A stretch of DNA of 30,306 nt. Origin: RGIG3009 sp045595845 (GTDB lineage Bacteria > Bacillota > Clostridia > Oscillospirales > Acutalibacteraceae). The translations under genes and the position numbers were made by a program. Shown one piece after another: positions 1 to 7,071 of the stretch; position 1 is the first letter of the stretch; each line of letters starts with the position of its first letter. The notes below the pieces were generated by a model, which did not search any database, had not been told where the DNA came from, and saw nothing but the letters and a program-made list of their open reading frames with translations. The stretch is from NCBI GenBank assembly GCA_045595845.1, contig JAZOBF010000017.1, positions 1 through 30,306 on the forward strand, read 5' to 3'.

Positions 1-110
1 GGAGTTTAACCCGATCAGCTTTCTTATGAAAGGTCGCGGACTTATGCCAAGGCAAACACCGCCGGTAAGGATTTGCACCATTCCCCAAAGATAATATAAG
101 TATATATTTT

Positions 111-140
111 TTATCCCGGAGGTGTTACCCTCCGGGATAA
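111..140 (-). terminator. Hairpin downstream of tuf, possible terminator
   Basis: A 12-bp GC-rich stem (111-122 with 129-140) with a 6-nt loop lies 24 bp past the tuf stop, where the str operon should end. In the tuf direction the stem is followed by an A-rich rather than a U-rich stretch, so it is not a textbook Rho-independent terminator. It may protect the 3' end or act with another factor. Bases 1-110 show no gene or RNA that I can recognise. Confidence 0.5.
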
Positions 141-163
141 ATATATTTAACTATAAAGCTAAA

Positions 164-1351
164 TTATGCAAGGATTTCGGAAACAACGCCGGAACCAACT
201 GTTCTACCACCCTCACGGATAGCGAAACGGAGACCCTTCTCAATAGCGATAGGTGTGATAAGCTCAACGTTCATATCAACGTTATCGCCGGGACGGCACA
301 TCTCAGTGCCTTCGGGAAGAGTGATGATACCGGTAACGTCGGTTGTTCTGAAGTAGAACTGAGGTCTGTAGCCGGAGAAGAAGGGCTTCTTACGGCCGCC
401 TTCCTTTTCGGTAAGAACGTAAACCTGACCAACGAACTTGGTGTGAGGCTGAATGGAACCGGGCTTACAGAGAACCTGACCACGCTCGATACCCTTCTTG
501 TCGATACCACGGAGGAGGAGACCTACGTTGTCACCAGCCTCAGCCTGATCCATCATCTTGTGGAACATCTCAACACCGGTAACGGTTGTTGTCTGCTTCT
601 CTTCGGTAAGACCAACGATTTCAACAACGTCGCCTACCTTGATGGTACCACGCTCTACTCTACCGGTAGCAACGGTACCACGACCGGAGATGGAGAATAC
701 GTCCTCAACAGGGAGAAGGAAGTCAAGATCAGCCTTTCTCTCGGGAGTAGGAATGTACTCGTCAACAGCAGCCATGAGATCAAGAATCTTAGCGCTGTAC
801 TCGGGGTCACCCTCAAGAGCCTTAACAGCGGAACCCATGATGATGGGCAGGTCGTCGCCCGGGAACTCGTACTCGTTGAGGAGTTCGCGGATTTCCATTT
901 CGACGAGCTCAAGCAACTCGGGATCGTCAACCTGGTCACATTTGTTCATGAAAACAACAATGTAGGGAACGCCAACCTGACGGGAGAGCAGGATGTGCTC
1001 ACGAGTCTGGGGCATGGGGCCGTCCGCAGCGGACACAACGAGGATAGCACCGTCCATCTGAGCAGCACCGGTGATCATGTTCTTGACATAGTCGGCGTGG
1101 CCGGGGCAGTCAACGTGAGCATAGTGGCGGTTCTCGGTCTGGTACTCAACATGAGAAGTGTTGATTGTGATACCGCGTGCACGCTCCTCGGGAGCCTTGT
1201 CGATGTTTGCGTAATCAACGAAGTCAGCGTCGCCTTTCAGAGCGAGAACCTTCGTGATCGCAGCGGTCAGGGTGGTCTTACCATGGTCAACGTGACCAAT
1301 GGTACCAATGTTTACGTGGGGCTTATTTCTTTCGAACTTTGCCTTTGCCAT
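164..1351 (-). CDS. tuf: Elongation factor Tu
   Basis: EF-Tu is the GTPase that carries aminoacyl-tRNA to the ribosomal A site in the cytoplasm. The 395-residue protein has the usual family length. The G domain shows GHVDHGKT (P-loop), the DCPGH switch II motif and NKCD (guanine specificity), followed by the two beta-barrel domains that end in a GGRTVGSGVV-type segment. The ATG start is set by AAAGGAGG about 9 nt upstream. It is the last gene of the str operon (rpsL-rpsG-fusA-tuf), 95 bp after fusA, and has its own strong promoter in that gap, as expected for a protein needed in excess over EF-G. Codon use is strongly biased, which leaves a long open frame on the opposite strand that is not a gene. 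Confidence 0.99.
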   Translation of the reverse strand: MAKAKFERNKPHVNIGTIGHVDHGKTTLTAAITKVLALKGDADFVDYANIDKAPEERARGITINTSHVEYQTENRHYAHVDCPGHADYVKNMITGAAQMDGAILVVSAADGPMPQTREHILLSRQVGVPYIVVFMNKCDQVDDPELLELVEMEIRELLNEYEFPGDDLPIIMGSAVKALEGDPEYSAKILDLMAAVDEYIPTPERKADLDFLLPVEDVFSISGRGTVATGRVERGTIKVGDVVEIVGLTEEKQTTTVTGVEMFHKMMDQAEAGDNVGLLLRGIDKKGIERGQVLCKPGSIQPHTKFVGQVYVLTEKEGGRKKPFFSGYRPQFYFRTTDVTGIITLPEGTEMCRPGDNVDMNVELITPIAIEKGLRFAIREGGRTVGSGVVSEILA

Positions 1352-1397
1352 TGTGAATTTCCTCCTTTATTTCAGCACAAATAAATTAGTTACTTGC

Positions 1398-1426
1398 ATT
1401 GTATCAAGAAATCGTTAAAATTTCAA
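1398..1426 (-). promoter_or_regulatory. Promoter of tuf
   Basis: On the minus strand, TTGAAA (1421-1426) and TACAAT (1398-1403) are separated by exactly 17 bp, with a TG one base before the -10 box (extended -10). It lies between fusA and tuf and would allow extra tuf transcription beyond that from the rpsL promoter. Confidence 0.85.
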
Positions 1427-1446
1427 GACCTTTTACAAAAGTTTCC

Positions 1447-3543
1447 TTAGTTCTTGGAGCGACGGGAAATGATGTCCTCCGCAACGCTCTTGGGAACTTC
1501 GGAATAGTGGCTGGGCTCCATGACATACTGGCCACGGCCCTGAGTACCCGAACGCAAATCGGTTGCATAACCGAACATTTCGGACAGCGGGACATTGGCA
1601 CGGATTTGCACAGCGCCGTTGACATTCTCGGAGCCTTCCATCTGGCCGCGGCGGGACGCGATGTCACCGACGACAAAGCCCATGTATTCGTCCGGAACAA
1701 CAACCACCACTTTCATGATGGGCTCCATGAGGACCGGATCGGCCTTACGCATAGCCTCTTTGAACGCCATCGAACCGGCAATCTTAAAGGCCATTTCGGA
1801 AGAGTCGACCTCGTGATACGAGCCGTCATACAAGGTAACTCTCACATCAACGACCGGATAACCGGCAATGGTACCGGCGTGCATAGCACCTTGGATACCG
1901 GAATCGACCGCGGGGATGTATTCCTTCGGAACGGCACCGCCGACGACCGCGTTGACGAATTCATAGCCCTTACCGGATTCGTTGGGTTCGAGCTTGATTT
2001 TAACATGACCGTACTGACCTTTACCACCCGACTGACGCGCATATTTGGTATCCACATCGGCGAGTTTGCGAATGGTCTCTTTGTACGCAACCTGAGGAGC
2101 ACCGACATCGGCTTCCACCTTAAATTCGCGGAGCAGACGGTCAACGATAATCTCCAGATGAAGCTCACCCATACCGGCAATGATGGTCTGACCGGTTTCC
2201 TCGTCGGTGTAGGTCTTAAAGGTGGGATCTTCTTCCGCCAATTTCGCGAGAGCGATACCCATCTTTTCCTGACCGGCTTTGGTCTTGGGCTCAATAGCCA
2301 CACGGATAACCGGTTCCGGGAAGTTCATGGATTCAAGAATAACCGGGTGCTTCTCGTCGCACAGGGTGTTACCGGTGGTGGTGTTTTTCAGACCGATTGC
2401 AGCAGCGATATCGCCCGCGTACACCACATCCAGATCCTTACGGGCATTGGCGTGCATCTGCACGATACGGCCAAGACGCTCGTTGGAATCCTTGCTGGAG
2501 TTGTAAACGGTCTCGCCGGCTTTGACGCTACCGGAATACACACGGAAGAACGCGAGCTTACCGACAAACGGGTCGGTCGCGATCTTGAACGCCAAAGCGG
2601 CAAAGGGTTCCTCATCGGAAGAGGGACGCGTCACCTCTTCGTCGGTATCGGGGTTGACACCCTTAATCGCCGGAACATCCAGCGGAGAAGGCATGTAATC
2701 CACGATGGCGTCGAGGAGTTTCTGAACGCCCTTGTTACGATAAGAAGTACCGCAGCAAACGGGAACCATGGTATTCTCGATGGTGGCTTTACGGATAACG
2801 GTTTTGATTTCGTCGATGGTGATTTCTTCACCGCCAAAATACTTCTCCATCAAAGCATCGTCCTGCTCAGCAACCGCCTCGAGCAATTTCTCATGGTATT
2901 CTTCTGCCAAATCCATCATATCCGCGGGAATCTCCTCCACGCGCATATCTTTACCCATATCATCGTAATAGACATCGGCTTTCATCTCCACCAGGTCGAT
3001 GATACCCTTAAACAGGTTTTCGGAACCGATGGGAAGCTGAATCGGCACGGCGTTACACTTCAAACGGTCGCGCATCATCTGCACAACGCGGTAGAAGTCG
3101 GCACCCATAATGTCCATTTTGTTGACATACGCCATACGGGGTACCTGATATTCGCCCGCCTGACGCCACACCGTCTCGGACTGGGGCTCAACGCCGCCTT
3201 TCGCACACAGAACGGTCACCGAACCGTCGAGAACACGCAGAGAACGCTGCACCTCAACGGTGAAGTCCACGTGACCGGGGGTGTCGATGATATTGATGCG
3301 GTGCTTATCGGCAGCGCCTTGCTTATCCCAATAGCAGGTGGTGGCAGCGGAGGTGATGGTGATACCGCGCTCTTGCTCCTGCGCCATCCAGTCCATGGTA
3401 GCGCCGCCGTCGTGGGTTTCACCCATCTTGTAGTTAACACCGGTGTAATACAGGATACGCTCGGTCGTCGTGGTTTTACCCGCGTCGATATGCGCCATGA
3501 TACCGATGTTTCTGGTCTTAGCCAAAGATACATCTCTTGCCAT
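1447..3543 (-). CDS. fusA: Elongation factor G
   Basis: EF-G is the GTPase that drives translocation of tRNA and mRNA and, with RRF, ribosome recycling. The 698-residue protein is the normal full length. Visible motifs are AHIDAGKTTTTERIL (P-loop) at residues 18-32, DTPGHVDF (switch II) and NKMD (guanine specificity), followed by the domain II barrel and the domain IV-V region with its SGGKGQYGHV segment. The start ATG follows AAGGAGG at good spacing. It lies 39 bp after rpsG and upstream of tuf, the classic str order. Confidence 0.99.
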   Translation of the reverse strand: MARDVSLAKTRNIGIMAHIDAGKTTTTERILYYTGVNYKMGETHDGGATMDWMAQEQERGITITSAATTCYWDKQGAADKHRINIIDTPGHVDFTVEVQRSLRVLDGSVTVLCAKGGVEPQSETVWRQAGEYQVPRMAYVNKMDIMGADFYRVVQMMRDRLKCNAVPIQLPIGSENLFKGIIDLVEMKADVYYDDMGKDMRVEEIPADMMDLAEEYHEKLLEAVAEQDDALMEKYFGGEEITIDEIKTVIRKATIENTMVPVCCGTSYRNKGVQKLLDAIVDYMPSPLDVPAIKGVNPDTDEEVTRPSSDEEPFAALAFKIATDPFVGKLAFFRVYSGSVKAGETVYNSSKDSNERLGRIVQMHANARKDLDVVYAGDIAAAIGLKNTTTGNTLCDEKHPVILESMNFPEPVIRVAIEPKTKAGQEKMGIALAKLAEEDPTFKTYTDEETGQTIIAGMGELHLEIIVDRLLREFKVEADVGAPQVAYKETIRKLADVDTKYARQSGGKGQYGHVKIKLEPNESGKGYEFVNAVVGGAVPKEYIPAVDSGIQGAMHAGTIAGYPVVDVRVTLYDGSYHEVDSSEMAFKIAGSMAFKEAMRKADPVLMEPIMKVVVVVPDEYMGFVVGDIASRRGQMEGSENVNGAVQIRANVPLSEMFGYATDLRSGTQGRGQYVMEPSHYSEVPKSVAEDIISRRSKN

Positions 3544-3582
3544 GAGTCATCCTCCTTCTTGCAAAATACGGCAATACGGTTA

Positions 3583-4053
3583 TTACCAGCGGAAATGTGC
3601 GAAAGCCTTGTTGGCTTCGGCCATCTTGTGGGTATCGTCGCGTTTCTTCGCGGCGCCGCCGTTGCCGTTGATCGCGTCGAGGATCTCGCTTGCGAGACGC
3701 TCCTTCATGGTGCGCTCCGAGCGAGTACGCGAATAGGTGGTCAACCAGCGCAGACCCAAGGTCTGACGGCGATCGGGGCGAACCTCGATCGGCACCTGGT
3801 AAGTAGCACCGCCGACGCGGCGGGCTTTAACCTCTAAGAGAGGCATGATGTTTTCCATCGCCTGTTCAAAGACTTCGAGGGGATCCTTGTCAGTCTTCTC
3901 ACGAATGATGTCAAACGCTTCGTAGACGATCTTCTGGGCAACGCCCTTTTTACCGTCATACATAACATTGTTGATGAGTCTGGTCACCAACTTGGAATTG
4001 TAAAGCGGATCGGGCAAAACATCGCGTTTTGCGATAGAACCTCTTCTCGGCAC
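3583..4053 (-). CDS. rpsG: 30S ribosomal protein S7
   Basis: S7 nucleates assembly of the 30S head and contacts the E-site tRNA. I chose the GTG at 4051-4053 as start. It gives 156 residues beginning with M(V)PRRGSIAKRDVLPDP, the usual length and N-terminus of the family, and AAGGAGGG lies 8 nt upstream. A longer in-frame reading to an ATG at 4119 would add 22 unconserved residues and place the ribosome site inside the gene. The family core RVGGATYQVP and the C-terminal MAEANKAFAHFRW are visible. A 146-bp gap separates it from rpsL. Confidence 0.97.
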   Translation of the reverse strand: MPRRGSIAKRDVLPDPLYNSKLVTRLINNVMYDGKKGVAQKIVYEAFDIIREKTDKDPLEVFEQAMENIMPLLEVKARRVGGATYQVPIEVRPDRRQTLGLRWLTTYSRTRSERTMKERLASEILDAINGNGGAAKKRDDTHKMAEANKAFAHFRW

Positions 4054-4199
4054 TTTACTTCCCTCCTTCATAGAAATGATATCATAGGTACTCGAAAGTG
4101 ACATACTCCCGTTGGCCATAGGAAGGGCAGTCGCAAACGGATAAGCCCGTTATATAAATCTGCCGCTACTATGTAGCCGCTGATGAAATGTCTTTTCAA

Positions 4200-4619
4200 T
4201 TATTTACCTGCCTTCGGACGCTTCGCACCGTACTTGGAGCGAGCCTGCATCCGGTTTGCAACGCCCTGTGTATCGAGAGTTCCGCGGATGATGTGATAAC
4301 GCACACCGGGAAGGTCCTTAACACGGCCGCCGCGAATGAGCACCACGCTGTGCTCCTGCAGGTTGTGGCCCTCGCCGGGGATATACGAAGTAACTTCGAT
4401 ACCGTTCGACAGACGGACACGGGCGACCTTACGAAGAGCCGAGTTCGGTTTCTTCGGGGTAGAGGTCTTAACCGCAGTGCAAACGCCGCGCTTTTGGGGA
4501 GAATTCTGATCGGTCGGAATGCGTTTTTTGGAGTTCCAGCCTTTGAGCAATGCCGGCGCTTTCGCTTTCTTCTCGAGTTCTTCTCTGCCCTTACGGACTA
4601 ACTGGTTAAAAGTAGGCAA
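4200..4619 (-). CDS. rpsL: 30S ribosomal protein S12
   Basis: S12 sits at the decoding centre and is the streptomycin/accuracy protein. I chose the TTG at 4617-4619. AGGAGGTG lies about 7 nt upstream and the product starts M(L)PTFNQLVRKGRE, the family N-terminus, with 139 residues. An ATG 18 bp earlier overlaps the ribosome site and would add MQEVKR. The conserved loops TSTPKKPNSALRK and IPGEGHNLQEHS are present. The lysine in TPKKPNS that is mutated in streptomycin-resistant strains appears as the wild-type K. It is the first gene of the str operon. Confidence 0.97.
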   Translation of the reverse strand: MPTFNQLVRKGREELEKKAKAPALLKGWNSKKRIPTDQNSPQKRGVCTAVKTSTPKKPNSALRKVARVRLSNGIEVTSYIPGEGHNLQEHSVVLIRGGRVKDLPGVRYHIIRGTLDTQGVANRMQARSKYGAKRPKAGK

Positions 4620-4740
4620 TCTTTTCACCTCCTGCATATAAATTCCGTATCGTCTCCGCTCATCGCCGAGCCTTCAACGGTGCGGATAGCACGCGTTTTT
4701 GGGCATAGTTTGCCCATACCGCGCACTCCCACGGAGAATC

Positions 4741-4769
4741 ATTCTACCACAGTGGTGCAAGCTTGTCAA
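4741..4769 (-). promoter_or_regulatory. Promoter of the str operon
   Basis: On the minus strand, TTGACA (4764-4769), a 17-bp spacer and TAGAAT (4741-4746) form a near-consensus sigma-A promoter. It leaves a leader of about 115 nt before rpsL. Within the leader a small hairpin (4700-4705 with 4711-4716, 5-nt loop) could be a regulatory structure, but it has no terminator tail. Confidence 0.9.
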
Positions 4770-4919
4770 GCAGTTATTTCGATTTGTTTTTTCCACGCTC
4801 ATATAAACAGGCTCGCCCTACTCCCTCCCCACCTTTGTCCCTTGTCTCTTACCTTTCCAGTATGTTCCCTTTTTCCAAAAAAATGCAAAACATGTCCCCA
4901 TTCCCCGAACATTTTACCC
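4770..4919. other. Divergent intergenic stretch, no gene seen
   Basis: The gap between rpsL and the first BMC gene runs from 4638 to 4985. Apart from the two divergent promoters and the rpsL leader, bases 4770-4919 are a pyrimidine-rich stretch on the plus strand with no convincing gene, RNA or inverted repeat. Short open frames here lack ribosome sites and family similarity. Confidence 0.6.
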
Positions 4920-4948
4920 TTGTGTGTGTCGAAAATGTGTGATATACT
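4920..4948 (+). promoter_or_regulatory. Promoter of the BMC gene pair
   Basis: TTGTGT (4920-4925), a 17-bp spacer and TATACT (4943-4948) form a plausible sigma-A promoter. The predicted start near 4955 leaves a short leader before the ATG at 4986. It is back to back with the str operon promoter. Confidence 0.7.
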
Positions 4949-4985
4949 GAAAGCATAGTAAACAAAGGCAGGTGCTCTTTTAAGT

Positions 4986-5288
4986 ATGATAGACAATAAC
5001 TTTACCGGTCAAGCGATCGGCATCTTTGAATTAGACAGCTTTATGGCGTGTCTTGTCGCACTGGATGCGGCGGCTAAAGTAGCGGATGTCCACATTCAAG
5101 GGGTGGAACGCAACCGTTTGAAAGCCGGTGCTTGTGTCAAACTGCGCGGAGATGTGTCCAGCGTACGCGCCGCCATGGAAGCAGCGCTTGCAGCCGCAGC
5201 ACCTTACGGCAAGGTCACGGCATCTACCGTGATCTCCGCACCGGATGCCGGCACCGAACACAGCATCGCAACCACCATTGGTCGATAA
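4986..5288 (+). CDS. Bacterial microcompartment shell protein (BMC-H type), first of pair
   Basis: The 100-residue protein matches the single BMC-domain shell family (PduA/EutM/CcmK type), which forms hexamers that tile the faces of protein organelles. The pattern is a first strand with AIGIFELDSF, helix FMACLVALDAAAKVADV, then LRGDVSSVRAAMEAALAAA, the usual RGD-V-helix segment, and a last strand VTASTVISAP followed by a short tail. The pore-loop region reads LKAGACVK, with a cysteine where shell proteins usually have a small hydrophobic residue. AGGTG lies about 11 nt before the ATG. The second BMC gene starts 16 bp after its stop. I cannot tell which metabolic type it serves because no signature enzyme is present. 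Confidence 0.85.
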   Translation: MIDNNFTGQAIGIFELDSFMACLVALDAAAKVADVHIQGVERNRLKAGACVKLRGDVSSVRAAMEAALAAAAPYGKVTASTVISAPDAGTEHSIATTIGR

Positions 5289-5304
5289 AAGGAGGCGTAT
5301 GACG

Positions 5305-5598
5305 ATGAACAAACCGAAAGCGTATGCCTTGGTAGAGGTCCTCGGCGCCTCTCATGCCGTTCAGGCAGTCGATCAAATGCTCAAATGTGCGACATTGGAA
5401 CTGAGCGCACGGGAAACCTCCTGCGGCGGTCATGTGACCGTGGTGCTGGAGGGCGACATTTCCGCCTGTCAGGCAGCAGTGGACAGCGTGCGGGAAAATC
5501 CCCCTTGCCCCATTTGCGGCGCCTGTGTCATCTCCGGCCCGTCGGATGAACTGCTCGGCGTGGTCACCACCCTCAGCGAAAAACTGCGGAAAGCTTAA
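5305..5598 (+). CDS. Bacterial microcompartment shell protein (BMC-H type) with cysteine cluster
   Basis: The 97-residue protein is a single BMC domain: AYALVEVLGASHAVQAVDQM, then LEGDISACQAAVDSV and a final strand. I chose ATG 5305 because GGAGG (5291-5295) lies 9 nt upstream; ATG 5299 would leave only 3 nt. The predicted pore loop reads TSCGGHV, placing Cys40 at the position that lines the hexamer pore. A CPICGAC motif (Cys68, Cys71, Cys74) follows the second helix. In the PduT and GrpU families, pore cysteines hold an iron-sulfur cluster, so metal binding is possible here, but this is inference. It is co-transcribed with the preceding BMC gene and ends at a strong terminator. Confidence 0.85.
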   Translation: MNKPKAYALVEVLGASHAVQAVDQMLKCATLELSARETSCGGHVTVVLEGDISACQAAVDSVRENPPCPICGACVISGPSDELLGVVTTLSEKLRKA

Positions 5599-5605
5599 AC
5601 CAAAA

Positions 5606-5644
5606 AAAGGCGTCCCGACAAAACCTGTCGGGACGCCTTTTTCT
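5606..5644 (+). terminator. Rho-independent terminator of the BMC operon
   Basis: A perfect 15-bp stem (5606-5620 with 5626-5640) with a 5-nt loop is followed by a T-rich tail. It lies 7 bp after the second BMC stop codon, so the transcription unit appears to hold only the two shell genes. Confidence 0.97.
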
Positions 5645-5748
5645 TTTCCATTAGGCACGATGCGCATCCGTGACGGTGACCCGTCTCATACAACATTGAC
5701 ACCAATCGACCGATTTTGCATGGCGGTACATAATGTGGAAAAAAGATA

Positions 5749-5775
5749 TAAAGAGAGGTAGAGAACCTCTCTTTA
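5749..5775 (-). terminator. Terminator of the LRR membrane protein gene
   Basis: An 11-bp perfect stem (5749-5759 with 5765-5775) with a 5-nt loop lies 16 bp past the stop of the minus-strand gene at 5792. A run of six T residues follows shortly after the stem in that direction. Confidence 0.85.
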
Positions 5776-5791
5776 TTAATATCATAATTAA

Positions 5792-6604
5792 TTATATCAA
5801 CTCAATTTCCAGTCCATTTTCTTTTGCAAATTCTTCGGCGTAACTTCCTGCGGTCGTATGAATAATAAATTTACCACAGTTTTCAAATGCTTCTTCGGAA
5901 ATATGGGTTACACTATCAGGAATCAAAATGCTGTACAATTTACCACACCCACTAAACACTCCACAATCTAAAGTTTTTATACAGTTAGATAGTATAACAG
6001 TAGAAAGGTTGTGGCACCCATTAAAAGCATATGTACCGATTTTGGTTATTCCATTATGCATTACAACACCTTTCAAATTGTGCGAGAATTCAAAAGAGTC
6101 TTTCCCTATTTCCGTTATATTAGATGGGATTATTATGTATTCATCTTTTCCCCAATAATCCTTTAATACACCATTCTTTTCTTTTATCTCTGCTTCGGCA
6201 AGTTTTTTCCCTTTTTCCTTTATTGTTTCGAAATTATCTTCACATTCTTCTTGCAGTTCGATTGAGGCTTCTTCGTCATAAAAATCTTGTTGGTTTTCAG
6301 AGGAGGTTTGTTCTTTAGCCTCACGTATTGCTTTTTCTTCAGCCTCGCGTTTGGCCTTTTCTTCGGTTGTTCCTTCTTTGTTGCGTATTGCGTGTACATC
6401 CTCGACCAGCTCACCGAATGCATATAAAAGCCATGAACCCACCCACGCAACAATGGGACCACATACTAAAGTGAGAAGTCCGTATCCAATTAAATCTTCA
6501 TCGATAGAGAGCAAAACCAATCCCGTTATGATAGCACCAATAGCCTCAACTATAAACATAGTTTTTGCTAAACCTTTGATTTTCCCACCTATGTTATCGT
6601 ACAT
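5792..6604 (-). CDS. Membrane-anchored coiled-coil protein with BspA-type leucine-rich repeats
   Basis: The 270-residue protein has no signal peptide. Two membrane helices lie at about 14-33 and 40-63, then a highly charged Glu/Lys-rich coiled coil at about 76-145. At about 150-250 there are LRR_5 (BspA-like) repeats, seen as IPSNITEIGKDSF, NGITKIGTYAFNGC and IPDSVTHISEEAF, with the usual family ending TTAGSYAEEFAKENG. By topology the repeats could face either side of the membrane. BspA-type repeats bind proteins, so a scaffold or recognition role is likely but not proven. The ATG follows GGAGG by 8 nt. The AT-rich base composition differs from the flanking housekeeping genes, suggesting acquisition. 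It is transcribed alone, divergently from a broken abrB-like gene. Confidence 0.75.
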   Translation of the reverse strand: MYDNIGGKIKGLAKTMFIVEAIGAIITGLVLLSIDEDLIGYGLLTLVCGPIVAWVGSWLLYAFGELVEDVHAIRNKEGTTEEKAKREAEEKAIREAKEQTSSENQQDFYDEEASIELQEECEDNFETIKEKGKKLAEAEIKEKNGVLKDYWGKDEYIIIPSNITEIGKDSFEFSHNLKGVVMHNGITKIGTYAFNGCHNLSTVILSNCIKTLDCGVFSGCGKLYSILIPDSVTHISEEAFENCGKFIIHTTAGSYAEEFAKENGLEIELI

Positions 6605-6630
6605 AATTTAAACCTCCAAAATTTTTCTTT

Positions 6631-6660
6631 ATTATAACACATTTACTTTCAAAAGTAAAT
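6631..6660 (-). promoter_or_regulatory. Promoter with palindromic operator-like site
   Basis: On the minus strand, TTTACT (plus-strand 6654-6659), 17 bp and TATAAT (6631-6636) precede the LRR protein gene. A palindrome with 9-bp perfect arms and a 2-bp centre (6641-6660) covers the -35 box and half of the spacer, a good position for a repressor. The same -35/-10 pair recurs at 10868-10896 before another gene, but there the palindrome is not conserved. Confidence 0.7.
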
Positions 6661-6750
6661 CCCGCAGTATAAATCCCCTCAAATTACAGATAATAACAAC
6701 ACAATTTATAATTTAAGGAGAAATGTATATATGAAAGCAACAGGTATTGT
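6651..6750 (+). repeat. 100-bp direct repeat, copy 1 (abrB-type upstream region and start)
   Basis: It aligns without gaps to 10888-10987 with 11 differences in 100 bases, 10 of them in the first 38 bases. The last 62 bases have a single difference. It contains a minus-strand promoter, a ribosome site AAGGAG and the first codons of an AbrB/SpoVT-type gene. After 6750 the two copies diverge in DNA sequence. Confidence 0.95.
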
Positions 6751-6805
6751 ACGTCGTATAGAGGAATATGTCATATTAGGACAAAAACTGTTGAACCCCG
6801 CATAA
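6731..6805 (+). pseudogene. AbrB/SpoVT-type regulator, truncated after about 10 residues
   Basis: The frame opens with MKATGIVRRIEE, the hallmark N-terminus of AbrB/SpoVT-type transition-state regulators, behind a good AAGGAG site. It then runs into unrelated sequence and stops at 6803-6805 after 24 codons. The rest of the DNA-binding swapped-hairpin domain is missing. The break falls next to a cluster of palindromes (6765-6833), which suggests that an insertion or deletion event ended the gene. No downstream remainder of the gene is visible before 7072. Confidence 0.8.
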
Positions 6806-6833
6806 ACACTGGGGTTTTCGCTGGTTTTTGTCC
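6765..6833. repeat. Nested palindromes at the abrB break
   Basis: Three inverted repeats lie here. AATATG-T-CATATT is a perfect palindrome (6765-6777). GGACAAAAAC (6779-6788) and its inverse GTTTTTGTCC (6824-6833) form 10-bp arms. Inside them AACCCC (6794-6799) pairs with GGGGTT (6811-6816). The set starts about three bases after similarity to the abrB-type gene ends. It could be the end of a mobile element or a recombination site, or a small structured RNA. I do not recognise a named element. Confidence 0.6.
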
Positions 6834-6910
6834 AACTCAATTTGCACAAAATCCCGTATAAATCGGTTTTTTCGATCAAAAAAGCGAGGTGTAGCCTACA
6901 TATTATGATG

Positions 6911-6940
6911 CCGGATGAGCGATGATGTTCATCCGGTTTT
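6911..6940 (+). terminator. Possible terminator before the ATPase operon
   Basis: An 8-bp perfect stem (6911-6918 with 6929-6936), a 10-nt loop and TTTT form a modest Rho-independent terminator. It would stop transcription entering from the abrB remnant and insulate the operon promoter at 7022. Between 6834 and 6910 I see only an imperfect inverted repeat (about 6862-6890) and no gene. Confidence 0.6.
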
Positions 6941-6969
6941 AATTTAAAGAATTAAAATAACGGCGAAAT

Positions 6970-7018
6970 GTATACTTGTAATAATTGCGTAAAATAATTC
7001 AAAGTATACTTATAATAA
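6970..7018 (+). promoter_or_regulatory. Paired operator-like direct repeats
   Basis: GTATACTTGTAATAA (6970-6984) and GTATACTTATAATAA (7004-7018) differ by one base and are 34 bp apart start to start, about three helical turns. The second ends 3 bp before the -35 box of the operon promoter. The spacing and place suit a regulator bound as two units on one DNA face. The regulator is unknown. Confidence 0.6.
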
Positions 7019-7021
7019 ATG

Positions 7022-7050
7022 TTGACAAATTTGAATATTATAGCTATAAT
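7022..7050 (+). promoter_or_regulatory. Perfect consensus promoter of the ATPase operon
   Basis: TTGACA (7022-7027), a 17-bp spacer and TATAAT (7045-7050) match the sigma-A consensus at every position. AAAGGAG and the ATG at 7072 follow at once. Such a strong promoter in an accessory island suggests either constitutive expression or tight repression, perhaps through the paired repeats just upstream. Confidence 0.95.
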
Positions 7051-7071
7051 AATTGTGAAAGGAGTGGTTAA

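Noticed and set aside
122..1384. Open frame of 420 codons opposite tuf
   Set aside because: It is antisense to highly conserved tuf, starts in the terminator hairpin and has a low-complexity, non-protein-like sequence.
1399..3837. Very long open frame (812 codons) on the plus strand opposite fusA
   Set aside because: It is antisense to fusA and the end of rpsG, has no family similarity or ribosome site, and results from biased codon use in fusA leaving few stops on the other strand.
4680..4996. Short open frames in the rpsL-BMC gap, on both strands
   Set aside because: They overlap the two promoters, lack ribosome sites and resemble no family.
5224..5667. Minus-strand open frame of 147 codons across the BMC genes
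   Set aside because: It spans the operon terminator and lies opposite two genes with clear BMC domains.
5645..5748. Possible tRNA or promoter in the gap after the BMC terminator
   Set aside because: A TTGACA is present at about 5694, but there is no -10 box at proper spacing, no cloverleaf and no downstream plus-strand gene.
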